The notes below the pieces were generated by a model. It saw only the letters and a program-made list of their open reading frames with translations. It was not told where the DNA came from and ran no database searches. DNA of 64,000 nt from Cladopsammia gracilis (taxonomy: Eukaryota; Cnidaria; Anthozoa; Scleractinia; Dendrophylliidae). The DNA lies in contig JAJGOT010000257.1 of NCBI GenBank assembly GCA_022457155.1, forward strand, positions 119,501 through 183,500, given 5' to 3'. A program made the position numbers and the translations under genes. Positions 1 through 11,970 of the stretch are shown in pieces (within the stretch, counting starts at the first letter, position 1; every line of letters begins with the position of its first letter).

Positions 1-389
1 GTTTTCCCCTCCTGAAACCTTCTGCATGTTAGCTATTAATTAATTTAATATTATTATTTATTACAAATATGTACAATCGTTTCTTTCTTATCTTTAAGCC
101 GTCATTATTACTCTGAAAACCATGGTGCTGACATTTTTTTAAGATATTTGCATAATTATGCAAAATATCTTTTTATGGCATCGTGTTCTTTCGTTGGACC
201 GTCTTGGACCTAAAGTACTTACTAAGGTGCGGTAGGAAAAGTTTCCGACAGTTGTAAGTCTCAATGACTGGGACAATGAGTTATGTAAAGCACTTAACAA
301 CAGAACACCCAAGTCCTGTCCATCAATTTCTTTTAATCGAAACATTTTGAGGGCGAATAACCAGTGTTTTTCATGAAATAAATCAAGTC

Positions 390-1007
390 TTAAAGTGCGC
401 CTAGCCCCATTTTTTTCTTTGCTTAATCAACTCTAGGTACTTTGAAAAGTTGAATAGTTAAATATTTCTTGTTTTTAACGTCGCGTTAGTGAGTTATAGC
501 GGGGTGGGGGGGGGGGGGAATCCAGGATTTTTCCTAGGAGGGGGTGCACGTCTAAGGAATGACGTAACCACGTTTTTTTCTTTTCTTTGCAAAATACCAG
601 TTATATTAGAAAGATGCAGGTCATCTCGGTGGGAGGGGGGTGCGCACCCCCTGCACCCCCCCCCCCCCCCTAGATCCGTCCCTGTATACAGATTTGAATT
701 TACAAAATGCTAATTAGATGACGTAAATTCGGGAATTTTGCCATTATTTCTACGCAGTATAACTTAAGGAAAATCAATTTGAGAAATACCAAATATAAAC
801 TGTGGATAGTCAATTGATTCGTAAAAATATTACTTGGAGGTAAAAACAAGTAGTTGTATAATAAATGATTCCCGAATTTACGTCATGTAATTAGCATTTT
901 GTAAATTCAAATCTCTATAACTCACTAACGCGACGTTAAAAACAAGAAATATTTAACTATTCAACTTTTCATCAACGTAACGTAAACTGGGGTTAGGTGC
1001 ACTTTAA
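390..1007. mobile_element. TTAA-flanked MITE with long TIRs
   Basis: The left arm (about 390-503 and 685-735) is repeated inverted at about 868-1007. Shared blocks include AGTTGAATAGTTAAATATTT and AACGTCGCGTTAGTGAGTTA. Both outer ends read TTAAAGTGC or its complement, so TTAA could be the target duplication, as in piggyBac-type elements; this class is inferred. No coding frame is convincing. The left arm is split by a G-rich insertion at 504-684, which is why the arms differ in length. Confidence 0.72.
504..684. repeat. G/C-run MITE-like insert nested in the left arm
   Basis: This segment separates two parts of the left arm that are contiguous in the right arm. It starts in a G-run and ends in a C-run followed by CTAGATCCGTCCCTG. 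That ending resembles the CAGGGGCGGATCCAGG ends of the element at 48554-48727, so it is probably the same broad MITE type. Short ORFs across it are translated homopolymer and are not genes. Confidence 0.5.
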
Positions 1008-2327
1008 ATTAAAGGTGTTTAAAAACTGGGTTTGTCAGTGTTTTTGACTTTTTCTTTCTTTCTAGCTGTTAGGAATTATTATTTTTTCCTTTGGATAGAA
1101 ATGGATCTGATACGTTTAATTCACCAAGAATAGCTAAGTAGAGCAACAAAAAGACTATTTTTTTCAATTGTTAGCATCTGAGAAATCTATGGAGTAGAGT
1201 TTCTGCGTTTCCATCGACATGTGGCATATAACAAAGTTCCTCAGCGAACTCGTCGTCATAAACTCTCAAACAGTAACAGTTCAATACATGTGAAGTAAAC
1301 GTTTGTGGTTTCCGTGTTCATTAAAATAAGTATAACATACTTTGTGGGAACCGACAAACTCCATTGTTAATTGGATGAAAGTACCGGTAGTGTAGACCTC
1401 CGGGAGTGTGCTACAATCACTTGCAAAAATAGTTGAGACACGCTGCCTAAAAACGGCAATTCTACAAATTTAACACTTTAAACATTGAATGTTCCCCCCT
1501 CCCTCGTCAATGTTGTCTGAATGTCGAAATTCCATTCAATCCGTAAGCGAAACAACTTTGAAAGGGAGAACGGGGGTAGAAGGAAACCAAGTTGTTTATT
1601 TTTGAAATTCTTAACCTTTTTTTAAGGAAAACCCGCTTTTTGGGAAGATTGTTCCAACCATTTTGCAACTGGTTGTAGGTTAACCTAAGAAAGCTTTTAA
1701 GAAAGGGGTAGTGGTTTGTACAGTCAATAATAATCAGCATTTCATTTTACCCGAACTGGATGCCTCGCTCTTTCTTGTTGTGTCTTATTCCGCTGAACTC
1801 CTCCCCAGCCTCTTTGAATTGCAGGGTACCTGACCGTTTCTATAAGCTCAACAATGTTTTTTTGTTTTGAATCGTTGAGCCAGAAACAAAAAACGAAAAA
1901 GAACTATCGGAAATCAGGAGCATATATATGGGCTCCTATGGAAATAGAATACAGACAACTCTTTCAAAGTAGGCACCACTGTAAGAGGGACACCTGTTAT
2001 AAGAATTCCACTTGTCTGTTTCTAACCTCTGTTTTAGGCAAACACCTTTGTAAAATGAAAACGGACACTCAGTTCAGGTTGAAATACCTCTATTAAGATA
2101 GACACTGTACATGCAAATGTATACACAAGCAATGGATCATATTGATCTACGACAGCAGCGCTTATTTCTCTAACAATATCCAGTTAATCTGTCTGATTAC
2201 CAGTCATATTTTGTTGTATTATAATCTCACAAAAATGTCTTTGTTAAACGGACGGTTGGATGGAGATATGGGCCGGTAGTTTAGGAAGTTGCAAGGCAAT
2301 TATTGCTTTGATATTTGGCTTTGCTTT
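1008..2327. other. Stretch with no recognised feature
   Basis: Only short unsupported ORFs are present. I see no repeat with a partner elsewhere in the window. Confidence 0.5.
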
Positions 2328-2786
2328 ATGGGCCCATTTGTATGGTCTCGGGTACCCGAGACAGCCCCCCCCCCCCCCCCCCCACGAGTTACCCTGACCG
2401 AGCTAACTTTTCACGTATTTCTTTGAAAAATTCAACCAACCGTTAACATGAGAATCGCAAACTCGTCTCGGGGGATGGGGTTTGGGGGGGGGGGATGAAC
2501 TCGGGTGGGCGAGTTGTCTCGCCTCGGCAGGTAGGGTAACCCTGGCAGGCGGGACAACTTTTTCTCATATAAACACTTTGGCTCGCCTACCTGAGACGAG
2601 ACGGCACAAAATTGTTAGGTCAGCGGAGACCAACCTTCCAAAAAAAAAATGCCGTCCCGAGAGAGACTGGTGTGCTAGAGGGGGCAGCTGTAACAACTCA
2701 CAACTCCATATGAATGCTCCGTAAAGTTGTCTCGAGGGGGCGGGGAGTGTTGTCTCGAGTACCCGAGACCATATAAATAGGGCCTT
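2328..2786. mobile_element. MITE with GGTCTCGGGTACCCGAGAC termini
   Basis: The left end (about 2328-2366) contains GGTCTCGGGTACCCGAGACA. The right end (about 2750-2786) contains the inverse, with GTCTCGAGTACCCGAGACC. The interior has a C-run, a G-run and several GAGAC/GTCTC words, so subterminal repeats are likely. No coding capacity is visible. The superfamily is not determined. Confidence 0.6.
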
Positions 2787-2993
2787 ATAGAGTGAATACA
2801 AGTTAGCCTGTGTCAGGCTCTGAGATAACAAGAGAAATATTCTGTTCATACTCTGACGTGACGGATTTCTAGTGTCAGGTTACATGACTTGTATAAAATC
2901 AGAAAACGGCAAACTGATCCTTACGGCAAGGCGATGAAGGAGTAAATAAAAGAATAAAACAAAATTTATATATATATTAAAACGAATCTGCCC

Positions 2994-3025
2994 AATATTT
3001 CGGTTTGAAAACAAACCTTCTTCAG
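2994..3025 (-). ncRNA. Candidate hammerhead ribozyme of a Penelope-type end
   Basis: On the minus strand the core reads CTGAAGA, then an AGGTTTG/CAAACC stem II with a TTTT loop, then GAAA-TATT. This fits CUGANGA - stem II - GAAA with a minimal two-pair stem III and cleavage after AUU. Such minimal motifs are known from the pseudo-LTRs of Penelope-like elements. No reverse transcriptase is adjacent, so this is probably a relic end. Confidence 0.55.
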
Positions 3026-3475
3026 GGGCTAACAGAAAAATGAAAAATGACTTCCTATAAGGGGACAGCTAGAGAAATTCCGAGGGTACCCATCTTAGAG
3101 AAAGTTATAATAATTACAACTGTATCAGCTCATGGTTTTTCTTTAGGGCTCATGATCCAAGCGCTGCCATTCTTAACGGGAGAAAGTAACAGAGTTTCTA
3201 ATCCAAGCATCAATAAACATGAAAGTTAAGAACTTGAGAAAGCAGAGCGAACCTTCATAAATGAAAACAGCCAGTTTAAAATCATAACCTTCTCACAGCC
3301 AATAAAAAAGGCAAACTTTAGCTCGCTCTGATTCAGGACTATTGTCACGTCCACTTTCGTTACGGTTGCGCGTCACGCCTTAAACGGACGGAATATGATT
3401 ATCTGCTGCCATTCCGTAAAAGAATTCCGAGATACCGCGTCGCAGTTTCACTTTCTTAAGTGAGTGAGCTTCTCC

Positions 3476-3625
3476 GACTGGTGAGTATAGGGCATACCCA
3501 CGGCGGCTGGTGAGTATAGGGCATACCTACGGCGACTGGTGAGTATAGGGCATACCTACGGCGACTGGTGAGTATAGGGCATACCCACGGCGACTGGTGA
3601 GTATAGGGCATACCCACGGCGGCCA
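3476..3625. repeat. 29-bp minisatellite, about five copies
   Basis: The unit contains GGTGAGTATAGGGCATACC followed by C/TACGGCGAC, repeated head to tail with only a few substitutions. ORFs on either strand across it are repeat translations. Confidence 0.85.
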
Positions 3626-3832
3626 TGTAGGTGTTCAGAACAGTAGCTTTGGAAATTTCTATTGTCCCTGCACACCAACATTCGACAACATGGCCACCTT
3701 GCATACGCTCTATAGCTTTAATACCTTGAATACGACTAAGTCTTTTGTAGTATGGTACAAACAACGCAATAATAACACTATGTTATCGGTCTTCACCGTA
3801 TTTAGAGTCAGAAATTATCGAAAAGTTAGGAG

Positions 3833-3835
<3 letters not shown>

Positions 3836-3888
<53 letters not shown>
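3836..3888. repeat. (AAT)n microsatellite
   Basis: An uninterrupted AAT trinucleotide run of about 50 bp. Confidence 0.95.
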
Positions 3889-3890
<2 letters not shown>

Positions 3891-4530
3891 AAATATTTTA
3901 TCAGGATAACCCATCAATGCAAAAAAAGCACTGTTGTCAATGGGGTCCTGTTACAATAAAAATAAAATATTTCGCCTAAAAATATAAACTGTACAGAGTT
4001 AATAGAAAAGTAAAATATAAGATAATTACGTTACATAAAAAATCCGTTTAAATGTTGCTTAAAAACAGTCAAAAGGCCCACACGTTTTGTCAGGTGTGGG
4101 AGACATATTTCGCGGGCAAAACATTAATCTGGTTTTCTATTAATTTTTTTATTCGAGAACTCGAACAGGTTTGTGTTTCCTCTGATGGTTTGATTTGAGT
4201 TATCGGGTTTCTACTTTATTGCCTTCAACAGCGAGTAAAAGCAAAGGCAAACCTTGATCATGTGCCTTATATCTCGCTTGCCACGCTTACTTTCATTACG
4301 TTGGTGGGTCACGCCTTACGTGACAAGAGCAAATTCTGAATTTCTGAGAATACGCTTCTAAGTGTCACCTTTCAAATCGAGATTCGTCTCTGAATTTCTG
4401 AGAAAACGCTTCGAAGAGTCACCTTTCAAAGCGAGATTCGTCGACCGACCAGAAAGGCGCGGTTCAAACGTCGAACTTCACATGTGCCGAATCTAATGCA
4501 AATGAGCGAGAACAATAGATTTTGCTCAAT
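3889..4530. other. Stretch with no gene recognised
   Basis: AT-rich sequence without a plausible ORF. Around 4340-4440 a short block (TCTGAATTTCTGAGAA...) occurs twice in tandem, about 55 bp apart. Confidence 0.45.
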
Positions 4531-4740
4531 ACTCATGCGCGTAGCGGCATGAGTTACAAAATGGGCTCCGTTTTTCTTTTTTTTATTAACTCATGCGCAA
4601 AGCGGTATGAGGTTAAAAAATGGGCTCTGTTTTTCTTGTTATTTTTACTCATGCGCGTAGCGGCATGAGTTATAAAATGGGCTCCGTTTTTCTTATTTTT
4701 AGTTTAACTCATGCGCATAGCGCGCATGAGATAAGGTTCC
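4531..4740. repeat. 59-bp tandem repeat with ACTCATGCGC
   Basis: Four units begin at about 4531, 4589, 4647 and 4707. Each has ACTCATGCGC, a short palindrome ending in CATGAG, and then a GGGCTCCGTTTTTCTT-like block. The words resemble the CATGCGCATGAG repeats near 9.2, 9.6 and 17.9 kb. Confidence 0.75.
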
Positions 4741-4757
4741 GGCTTCGTTTTTCTTAA

Positions 4758-4812
4758 CGACGGGCAGATCTGCTTTCTTTCGTACCGATCTGAGATGCAG
4801 ATCTGCCCGTCG
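4758..4812. repeat. 16-bp perfect inverted repeat (hairpin)
   Basis: CGACGGGCAGATCTGC (4758-4773) is perfectly inverted at 4797-4812 with a 23-bp loop. It directly follows the 59-bp tandem array. Role unknown. Confidence 0.7.
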
Positions 4813-5068
4813 CTAAACACTTCTCATCTTCCGGACAGACAACTGATGACATGATGGTGTCCGTGATTACAACAGGTTTTAAAAGTATCACGGAGAGAAA
4901 CAGTGCGGAGTGTCGTCTAATTTTCAAATGCCAAACCCTCCAACCACACGGCATGAACATTGACTTTAGTTTTATTTAGACTTCATCCGCGCGCGCTACA
5001 ATGTTGCGACATGGCGACATTTGGAACATTTAAATAGCTGACGCGCGTTTTCAGTTAACGGCTATTCA

Positions 5069-5098
5069 CTGAGGAAGGGACAGAAGTCCCGAAACGTC
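5069..5098 (+). ncRNA. Candidate hammerhead ribozyme of a Penelope-type end
   Basis: The plus strand reads CTGAGGA (CUGANGA with N=G), a stem II GGGAC/GTCCC with an AGAA loop, then GAAACGTC. A15.1-U16.1 and C15.2-G16.2 would form the minimal stem III with cleavage after GUC. Core residues are intact. No RT ORF lies nearby, so it is likely an isolated pseudo-LTR relic. Confidence 0.65.
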
Positions 5099-5981
5099 TG
5101 AACATTTAGTTTCAAAAGTGCTTTTATAACTTTTTTCAAACATATTCATTTGATGCGATTGGCGCTACACAGTTCATATCTATTATGATTATATTATTAC
5201 TAACCGGGTCGTCAGGTTACATACAAATTCTACAAATATGGCTGCCGCGCTCGGCAATGTGCTTGGTTTTCAAAACCACAGTTTTGTCTTATCGGAGTAA
5301 TAACACACTTTTAAAATATTCAAAATGGAAAGAGAGGTCTTTAAAAAATACTCAGAAGCCGTTGTAGTGGGGAAAAAGGAGAGCTTTAAGCGACGAAATC
5401 TTTCTTCGAAGAAGCGGATCGAGTTTTAAAGAATTTTCAAGCAGCCGAGTCAAGCCGAGGTACTTTACCGTAAAAGAAGTTAGATTTTCGATGGGGATTT
5501 ATGTTGATATCAGTTTGTGATTGACTTTTTGTTTGTGTTCTCGTTAGGTTTGGAGAAATGTTTATAAAACGTAATCAAATTCAGTCGTAATAATATCTGA
5601 TATTATGTAAACAAAACAAAATTAAAAAATTAAAAAAATAGCCCGCTCGTTTACTGATTTCGTTGCTTCTAAAAGTAGTGTTTTCAAATGTAACGTAAAG
5701 AAGTCATGGTTTGGGAAATAAAAAGACAAGTGTGTATTTCATCGGGAATCATGAATTAAACATTCAAAACGAGTACAGTTGTCAACAGACGGTCGCGTAA
5801 TACTGTTTTTGAGAATTGCTAAAATTGAAAAAAATAGCCCAGTCGTTTTGCAATTTAGATTTCCACCGATTTCCAAATCAGTTTCTCGGGCAATTTTCAA
5901 TACTATTTTATTCGAAGTAGTCATACTAGTTATTGACAAAAAAATTAGATGCACCGTTTTGCAAATACGCATTGTTTTCTA
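5099..5981. other. Stretch with no gene recognised
   Basis: AT-rich sequence with overlapping short ORFs on both strands near 5.74-5.98 kb and no domain signature. Confidence 0.45.
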
Positions 5982-6258
5982 AGGGATGGACCATTAGAAA
6001 AGTGATGGGGGGGGGGGGGGGGGTGGGGGGTGTGGGAACTTTGGGAGAGGTAAGAAATTTTTTTTGTCCACCTAAGGTGGAAATCTTTTTCTTTTTTTTT
6101 TTCACTCGATGGCTGGAATATTTTTTTTAATAGTTTATTGTTTAATTTTTTTTTTGCGATAATGCGTGGGAATTTTTTTTCCTTAATAATTTACTGGGAA
6201 AATTTTTTTTTTTTGCTTTTGCCCCACCCCCTCATCACTTTTCTAATGGTCCATCCCT
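5982..6258. mobile_element. MITE with AGGGATGGACCATTAG termini
   Basis: AGGGATGGACCATTAGAAAA at 5982 is inverted at about 6232-6258. The interior contains G-runs and T-runs and no ORF of interest. The target duplication is not clear. Confidence 0.75.
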
Positions 6259-7316
6259 AATTGTACAATTGGGCTAAACTGTAGAACACCGGGCCACTTA
6301 TTTGCATGCATGTCATTGAATATGAATGGTTTCTTTTGTTTTCATATGCCTCGTTCTGCCAAACGTTTATAATCAGAAATAAAGTTTCCTTTCAAGATTT
6401 TTGAGTCGCAAAATCATTATGCGAATCATCTTTACCGACAAGAATGACATTCTATATACACAGCAAAAGTCGGAAATGTTAGAAAACACCAGATATAATA
6501 AAGCAGGTTGCTGTATTTAAATATGATTTTGTGATGTTTATAAATAAATATAATTCGCAAACGCTTCCAGCGCTCCGCGCTACAAATAGGATGAAAAAAT
6601 CGCCAAGCCTTCCGGAAGCAGAAAACCACTGAATTCTGATAAGCGTTTAACTCTTTTATTCGAGGGAAAGACACTTTTATTCAAGGAAATATGAGTTTCA
6701 TTAAAACGTTTTGACCTTTAGAAAAAGTATTTTGGATTCATGATCATGAAAAAACACCGCGCGATCGAATTACATTTCACATGCGCACAAAATCTGCATG
6801 AAATGAAGCCTGAAATAAACCAATGGCAAAATCAAAGCAGTTATTCAAGGAACTAGCTTTGTAGAAAAATTTCATTTCGATTTGGTCTTGAAATCACAGG
6901 GGGGTTTTTCATGATGCGTCACGCAATATTTATTTTTAAAATGTTGCACGAATTTATTGCACTCACCGCCACAGTTTCGACATTATAAAAGCAGAAGCTC
7001 CTGAATGCGATTACATGTATTCTGGGCTGGGAAATCTAGGCGGGAGGGGGACTTAGTGGTACAGGAAATCCGGGTGGATGTGGGTGGGGGGGGGGGGGGG
7101 TCAAAAAATCTTGCCATCCGTCGGTGGGGGGGGGGGGGTGGATTCTTTCTGGAATAACCCAATGTAATATGACTAAATTGTTTTGTTTTTGTTGTATTTT
7201 AACACCTTAAAACTTTACTCGAAATTTCCTCGAAAACGCTTCCATAGAAATTTGTAAAATTTTGTAGACCTAAGGACAAGTACGTCAGGTCGAAGATCCA
7301 GAGAGCGTTTTCCAAA
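6259..7316. other. Stretch with no gene recognised
   Basis: AT-rich sequence with two G-runs around 7085-7103 and 7124-7139, perhaps a decayed MITE. No gene supported. Confidence 0.4.
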
Positions 7317-7324
7317 ATTATCTC

Positions 7325-8321
7325 CAACCTCGTTCCCAGGGTCTCTCATCTTCCCGCCCCCTGGAGCGAGAGAAGAGAGACCCTGGTCAACTCTGGTCAT
7401 GTGCGTCCCAAAATCTGGGATGTAACAAATAAAAGATTTGAGGGAGGGGTGGCAAAGTATGAAATTTGTTCGCTCTAGCAGAGCATTGCAAATCAAAACA
7501 AATCCAAAAAGCGTTTGGCGGCTCGCGATAAATGTGAAGCGGCGGTCATCCGCAGACTTCAAAACAGCCACATCGACTGGTTTTGAGAGGGCACGTTGCA
7601 GTAGGATCTGTAAATTAACGGTTGGGGAATTGTCACGGCGCTTGAAGATTTGTTTTAGTATTAAAAGCTAATTTTGGACTCGCCACACAATGAGTGAATG
7701 AACGTCGCCGCCAAGCTCGGTCTTGGTAGAAAATGCTTTTGATTTATGGCATTGTTCCGAACTGGGATGAATTATCGCTACATACTATTTAGCAGGCGAT
7801 CTTTAAGCTTCATTCGACAGGCACATTAAATTGTCGCCGTCTGTTCTCGGACGATGGCGAAGTGGAAAAATATTTTGACATGCAGTTCGACTCTACACTT
7901 TTATAGCAGAAAACGAGGTAGAGAAGATAATGATAGCTTTTATTCTTCGTAGGTGAGGTATCAGCCGAGATATGTTGTTTTGTTCAACATTTACCAGTTC
8001 CAGTCGTTTGAATGTCTATACAAGATTTTTACATTTCATTGTTTCATTAGACGCTTGTGAAATTATTGAACGACAACCATTTTAATCCTTGTGCATAATT
8101 CATTCTCTTTTGTTTGAATCGTTTGATTGAACCGTTTCCGGACATCAACCGACTCGCGCACAGCACGAGCCACTGTGAAGAAAACGAGACAAAGTTACAA
8201 ACACTGTCGACCCCTCCTTAGGAATATAATTGTCCAAGAGGCACGTGACCAGAGTTGACCAGGGTCTCTCTTCTCTTGCTCCAGGGGGCGGGAAGATGAG
8301 AGACCCTGGGAACGAGGTTGA
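7325..8321. mobile_element. Non-autonomous hAT-type transposon
   Basis: The termini CAACCTCGTTCCCAGGGTCT (7325) and the inverse at 8321 form TIRs of about 80 bp that include GTCTCTCATCTTCCCGCCCC. ATTATCTC flanks both ends exactly (7317-7324 and 8322-8329). An 8-bp target duplication is characteristic of hAT elements. Each TIR is also partly self-complementary. The 997-bp element has no transposase ORF. Confidence 0.85.
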
Positions 8322-8723
8322 ATTATCTCTTGATGACAAATAATTCGTTATTATGTAAAACAGGGAGTGACGTCATAACGTTGCTTTGGCAACTCCGATT
8401 TCCATAAAACTTACCTCATCTGAAACTTTAATCTTTCTCTAGTGCAGCTGTGGCAATCGATTTTCCGTTGGATCGTTTGTGGTGGTACACAAGTTTCTCA
8501 AAGCTAAACGGTATCGTCACTCAAAAACCCAGTCGAGCCACCTTAAGCACGAACATTTCCTAAAATTTATTTGACGCAAATGGATTTTCTTTATTTTTAT
8601 ACTGAAATATAATTATGGACCATCAGCCTCTCCTCTATTCTTGAAATCAAAGATATTCTATCCGGGAAAGAGCCAATGCCGCAGAACAATTAAGTTTACG
8701 GTAGTTCTTATGTGGAGCATCAC

Positions 8724-9142
8724 TTAAAGGGATGGTTTCACGGTTCGGCGCATGTGCACAGATTATAATGCTTTAAATCGCTTTCTTACCAAATTTAACG
8801 GTTAAAGAACCACTCACATTTACTTCAATAATCACATACTACAATTAGTCCAAACAAAGCGAAGGATGACCAAAATTTACAGAACATTTCAACGAATAAC
8901 ACCGACAAAGTCAACACTGAATAAAACCTTTGACCCAAAGGATTTATTCTACGCTCTGGTGGCTTTCATGGCGAACATGGGCATGCATAATCATCCATTC
9001 AATCAGCTGACTGACCGCGACATTTCCAAGGGCAAATTTCCCGCTGGAGTTATCTACTTGCTTCCGATTGGTCTAAACAATGAAATTAAATGGGTTACGT
9101 CATAGCTTGCACATGCGCCAAACCGTGAAACCCTCCCTTTAA
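8724..9142. mobile_element. TTAA-flanked MITE
   Basis: TTAAAGGGATGGTTTCACGG at the left end matches the inverse of CCGTGAAACCCTCCCTTTAA at the right. About 35 bp of TIR is shared, including GCGCATGTGC/GCACATGCGC. TTAA at both edges suggests a piggyBac-like target choice. A 79-aa ORF inside shows no domain. Confidence 0.72.
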
Positions 9143-9760
9143 TATATATCGTAAAAATTTCTTACGCATGCGCATGAGTATAGGCGGCTTGCAGCCTCTT
9201 GTTATTATTTTTATTCTTTTTTTGGTGTCATGCAATTTTATGCACGCATATTTTAAATTGTGCACTTCCGGTTCATAGACTTCCTGTTTAGTGACTTCCG
9301 GCTACTCCCACTTCCGGTAAAACAGCGTTACGGAAGTGTCACGACAGCATCTCCTACAACCCTACTTTCATTACTAATGTTCACGTTTGGTATATATGAG
9401 GCTAAGAAGAATCACTGGCTTCATTGTGGTACAGACTTAATTTCCAAAACATTCAATAGTAAACAACGTGGTTTGCAGGAACGATGACTGAATGAAAGGA
9501 GTAACTCTTCTCCACGTCGGACATCTTATTATCATGTTTAAAAATATATCATAAAACTTTCTTACACATGCGCATGAGTATAGGCTGCTTGCAGCCTCTT
9601 GTTTTATTTTTTGTGTCACGATTTTGCAAAGCGGGATACAAAGCGAGACATGTCTTCCTACAGAATTCATGCTCGAAGCACAAAGCGGCAGACTGTACTA
9701 AGAATTTTCAAGCATTCCTGGGAAACTACGCCGTAGTTAAAGAAAAGAGAATAATAAAGA
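9143..9760. repeat. Dispersed repeat of the CATGCGCATGAG family
   Basis: A block with GCATGAGTATAGG and GCAGCCTCTTGTT appears at about 9165-9205 and again at 9570-9602. Between them is a stretch with CTTCCGGCTACTC and AACATTCAATAGTAAACAACG. The same blocks recur at 17385-17500, 17760-17960 and 18000-18235. Function unknown; probably a non-autonomous element family. Confidence 0.65.
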
Positions 9761-10258
9761 AAATAAAATAATAGTAAAGAAAATAACATTTTTGAATGTC
9801 CATTTACTTTGTAAGAAACATTTTATGTACTGTTTATTTCTGTTATCAGTGAGAATTTTTGAGAAATATCGGCCGCACGAGAAATTCTTCGACATGTGCT
9901 TAACAAATTTGCTTGCGTTGCCGAGAGCTTCCTCGATGCGATAATTTAACGCGTTTTGCTCTTGAGACTAAACTAATAGATATTTGAATACGTTGTCCTT
10001 TTTCCTGTGTAAAGGCAAATTGCGATTAAACTTGTTCGAATGTTTTCTTCGTGAAGCCAATAATCTCGGTAAAGGCAAGCTAGTACATATAATTAAGTTA
10101 AATAGTGCTTACTGAAATAAAGTTTGCTTTCAAGATTTTGATTCGCTAAAATATTAAAGAATGAACATAAACGACAAACTGCAAGGCTGATCTGACTACG
10201 TAAAAAGGTAGATTTTGCGAGACACCAATGCGACAGAAACCGATAAAGCAGGGTAGCA

Positions 10259-10303
10259 ACCGCGGACAGCTGTTTCGCCCTCCTTGGGGCTCGTCAGCGC
10301 GGT
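10259..10303 (-). ncRNA. Hammerhead ribozyme candidate with full stem I
   Basis: On the minus strand, stem I is ACCGCG paired with CGCGGT. The core is CTGACGA, stem II is GCCC/GGGC, and then GAAAC-AGCT-GTC follows. All conserved core bases (CUGANGA, GAAA, UH) are present. Stem III (ACAGCUGU) is palindromic and too short for a stable hairpin, so cleavage might proceed through dimers, as proposed for short-stem-III hammerheads. Confidence 0.75.
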
Positions 10304-10680
10304 GTAGCTTGTAACAAACTAAAACGATCCTACGTATCGTTTACAGCATTATCGTTTGCGGTCCTTTGCAGATTTTGGTTCTATTTTCCATATTTTTTTG
10401 GGACCGTAGGTCATTTATTGTTCCGATATGCTGGTTCTCTTTCAGCATGGTTTTGTCCATGCGTTTGAATGTTTACATTGGCTTGCCATGTACATTCAGT
10501 TTTTGCGAGACACCATTGTGACATCTTGGGACGGCTTGTTCCCCGCAACACGTGATGTGGCACGCGTGATGCGGGTGACAAGTTGGTTCCAAGGTACGGA
10601 ACTTGATATTGTGTACGGGTCATTGTGCAATCTATTTACGACTGCTTTCTTGTAGTCGTTCTTAGTTTGTTACAAGCTAC

Positions 10681-10727
10681 ACCGCGCTGACAAGCCCCAA
10701 GGAGGGCGAAACAGCTGTCCGCGGTTG
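10681..10727 (+). ncRNA. Degenerate hammerhead motif (sister arm)
   Basis: The arrangement is the same as in the 10259-10303 copy, with stem I ACCGCG/CGCGGT and GAAACAGCTGTC. The core reads CTGACAA instead of CTGACGA. The G-to-A change hits a conserved core position and should abolish activity. Confidence 0.6.
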
Positions 10728-10868
10728 CTACCCTGCTTAATCGGTTTCTGTCGCATTGGTGTCTCGCAAAATCTACCTTTTTACGTAGTCAGATCAGCCT
10801 TGCAGTTTGTCATTTATGTTTTCTTCATTTTTTGGCTGATAAGGTCTTTTGTAGATCCTGCGTATCGT

Positions 10869-11266
10869 TTACAGCATTATCGTTTGCGGTCGGGGTAAAA
10901 CAAACCAATGAGGTTCCACTGTTCCTCCTACATCCCAAATTTTCACTGCTCCAGTAATAATGCGGGACTGTAATTCGTATAAAATAACCGTTTCCAAGCC
11001 TTTACAAGATAGGTGGTTTGAAAAGACTTTCCTTGGCGGAGAAGGGCTGCCGTAATGAGCTCCTGTAAACACTCCCTTAAAGGGGCGGAGAAAATCCAAA
11101 ATATTAATTCTTGATAGTTTTCATATCCTGGAAGTCCTGCAGAATAACATTCCCACGCTTCCAAATGATTGTGAAGTTCTCCTGATAAGAACATGTTCGG
11201 GTCCCGAAACTTTACTTCTTTAATAGTAGAATTTCCCCTTGATAGCACCCGTTTGATACTTGACAA
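10869..11266 (-). pseudogene. DIRS-like reverse transcriptase N-terminal fragment
   Basis: Two overlapping minus-strand frames together give a conserved-looking series: KFRDPNMFLSGEL, then RPFKGVFTG, then PPRKVFSNHLSC, then RIITGAVKIW. I recognise this order from the region before RT in DIRS-like or related retroelements of cnidarians and fish, but that recognition is from memory. The switch of frame between 10943 and 11099 implies a frameshift. No catalytic YxDD box follows because the fragment ends near 10869. A related motif (FRDPSSFVAGVL) occurs at about 18.5-18.65 kb. Confidence 0.5.
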
Positions 11267-11859
11267 ACGGCGTCAACAGCCGTCATCTCCTCTAGACCTG
11301 AGGCCGAGGCTCCATCCGACCAAACCCATTGAATTTTCCTTGTTGCCGCCAATTGCTGCACTTTGCTCGGGGGAAAACATTCCCCCACATCAACGATCTC
11401 CCTTATTTGGAACTAAATAAAGAAACAGAACGAACAACGAGTAACCAACGGTTGGAATCGAAGAAAACCCGCTTTACTTCTCCCCGACCCAGGCCTAGAG
11501 AAGATGACTGCCACTGCCCGACAAGTCGAAGCAACAAGGGATGCCATCGTTGACAATCGCTTGCGGGGTCATCTCTCAGGACCCAGAAATTGAAAAATAG
11601 ATATAAAACCATAAACCCAACAACAACTTCCGTCTGTTAAGAACGAATCCCATGACACTTTCTCAGTCCTTCGCTTCCTATCTTCATCATCGGTCCGGTA
11701 GCACAGCAACCCACAATTACCCGCAAGTCATATTCATATTCACTCCCCACACAGTAAAAGAAACGTGTACATGTTAACTTACTAACTTTATTTCATGAAC
11801 AATCTCGTCATAAAAGACGGGCAAAAAATTACAACACTCCTAGGCATATGCCTAGAACG

Positions 11860-11970
11860 TCAATAACAGCCACGAAGTCTTTCCCGCATATACATCTAGG
11901 TGTTTTCCCACAAAACCTAGCAATATGGCCATACTGACCGCAGGTGTAACACTTAATCAGTACATGCACG
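11860..11970 (-). pseudogene. Gag-like CCHC zinc-knuckle fragment
   Basis: On the minus strand a short frame reads CYTCGQYGHIARFC, a CX2CX4HX4C zinc knuckle of retroelement nucleocapsid proteins. It continues briefly and stops near 11850. It lies upstream, in minus-strand order, of the RT-like fragment at 10869-11266, which fits one decayed retroelement. Confidence 0.5.

Larger units (their letters stand above)
10165..10825. mobile_element. Inverted pair of hammerhead-bearing repeats
   Basis: About 158 bp at 10170-10327 is repeated inverted at about 10660-10822 with few differences. Each arm carries a hammerhead core. A second relation is superimposed: a block containing CGTATCGTTTACAGCATTAT lies at about 10327-10371 and again in direct orientation at about 10855-10895. 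The structure resembles inverted pseudo-LTRs of a Penelope-type or retrozyme-like element. It has no protein-coding capacity. Confidence 0.65.
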
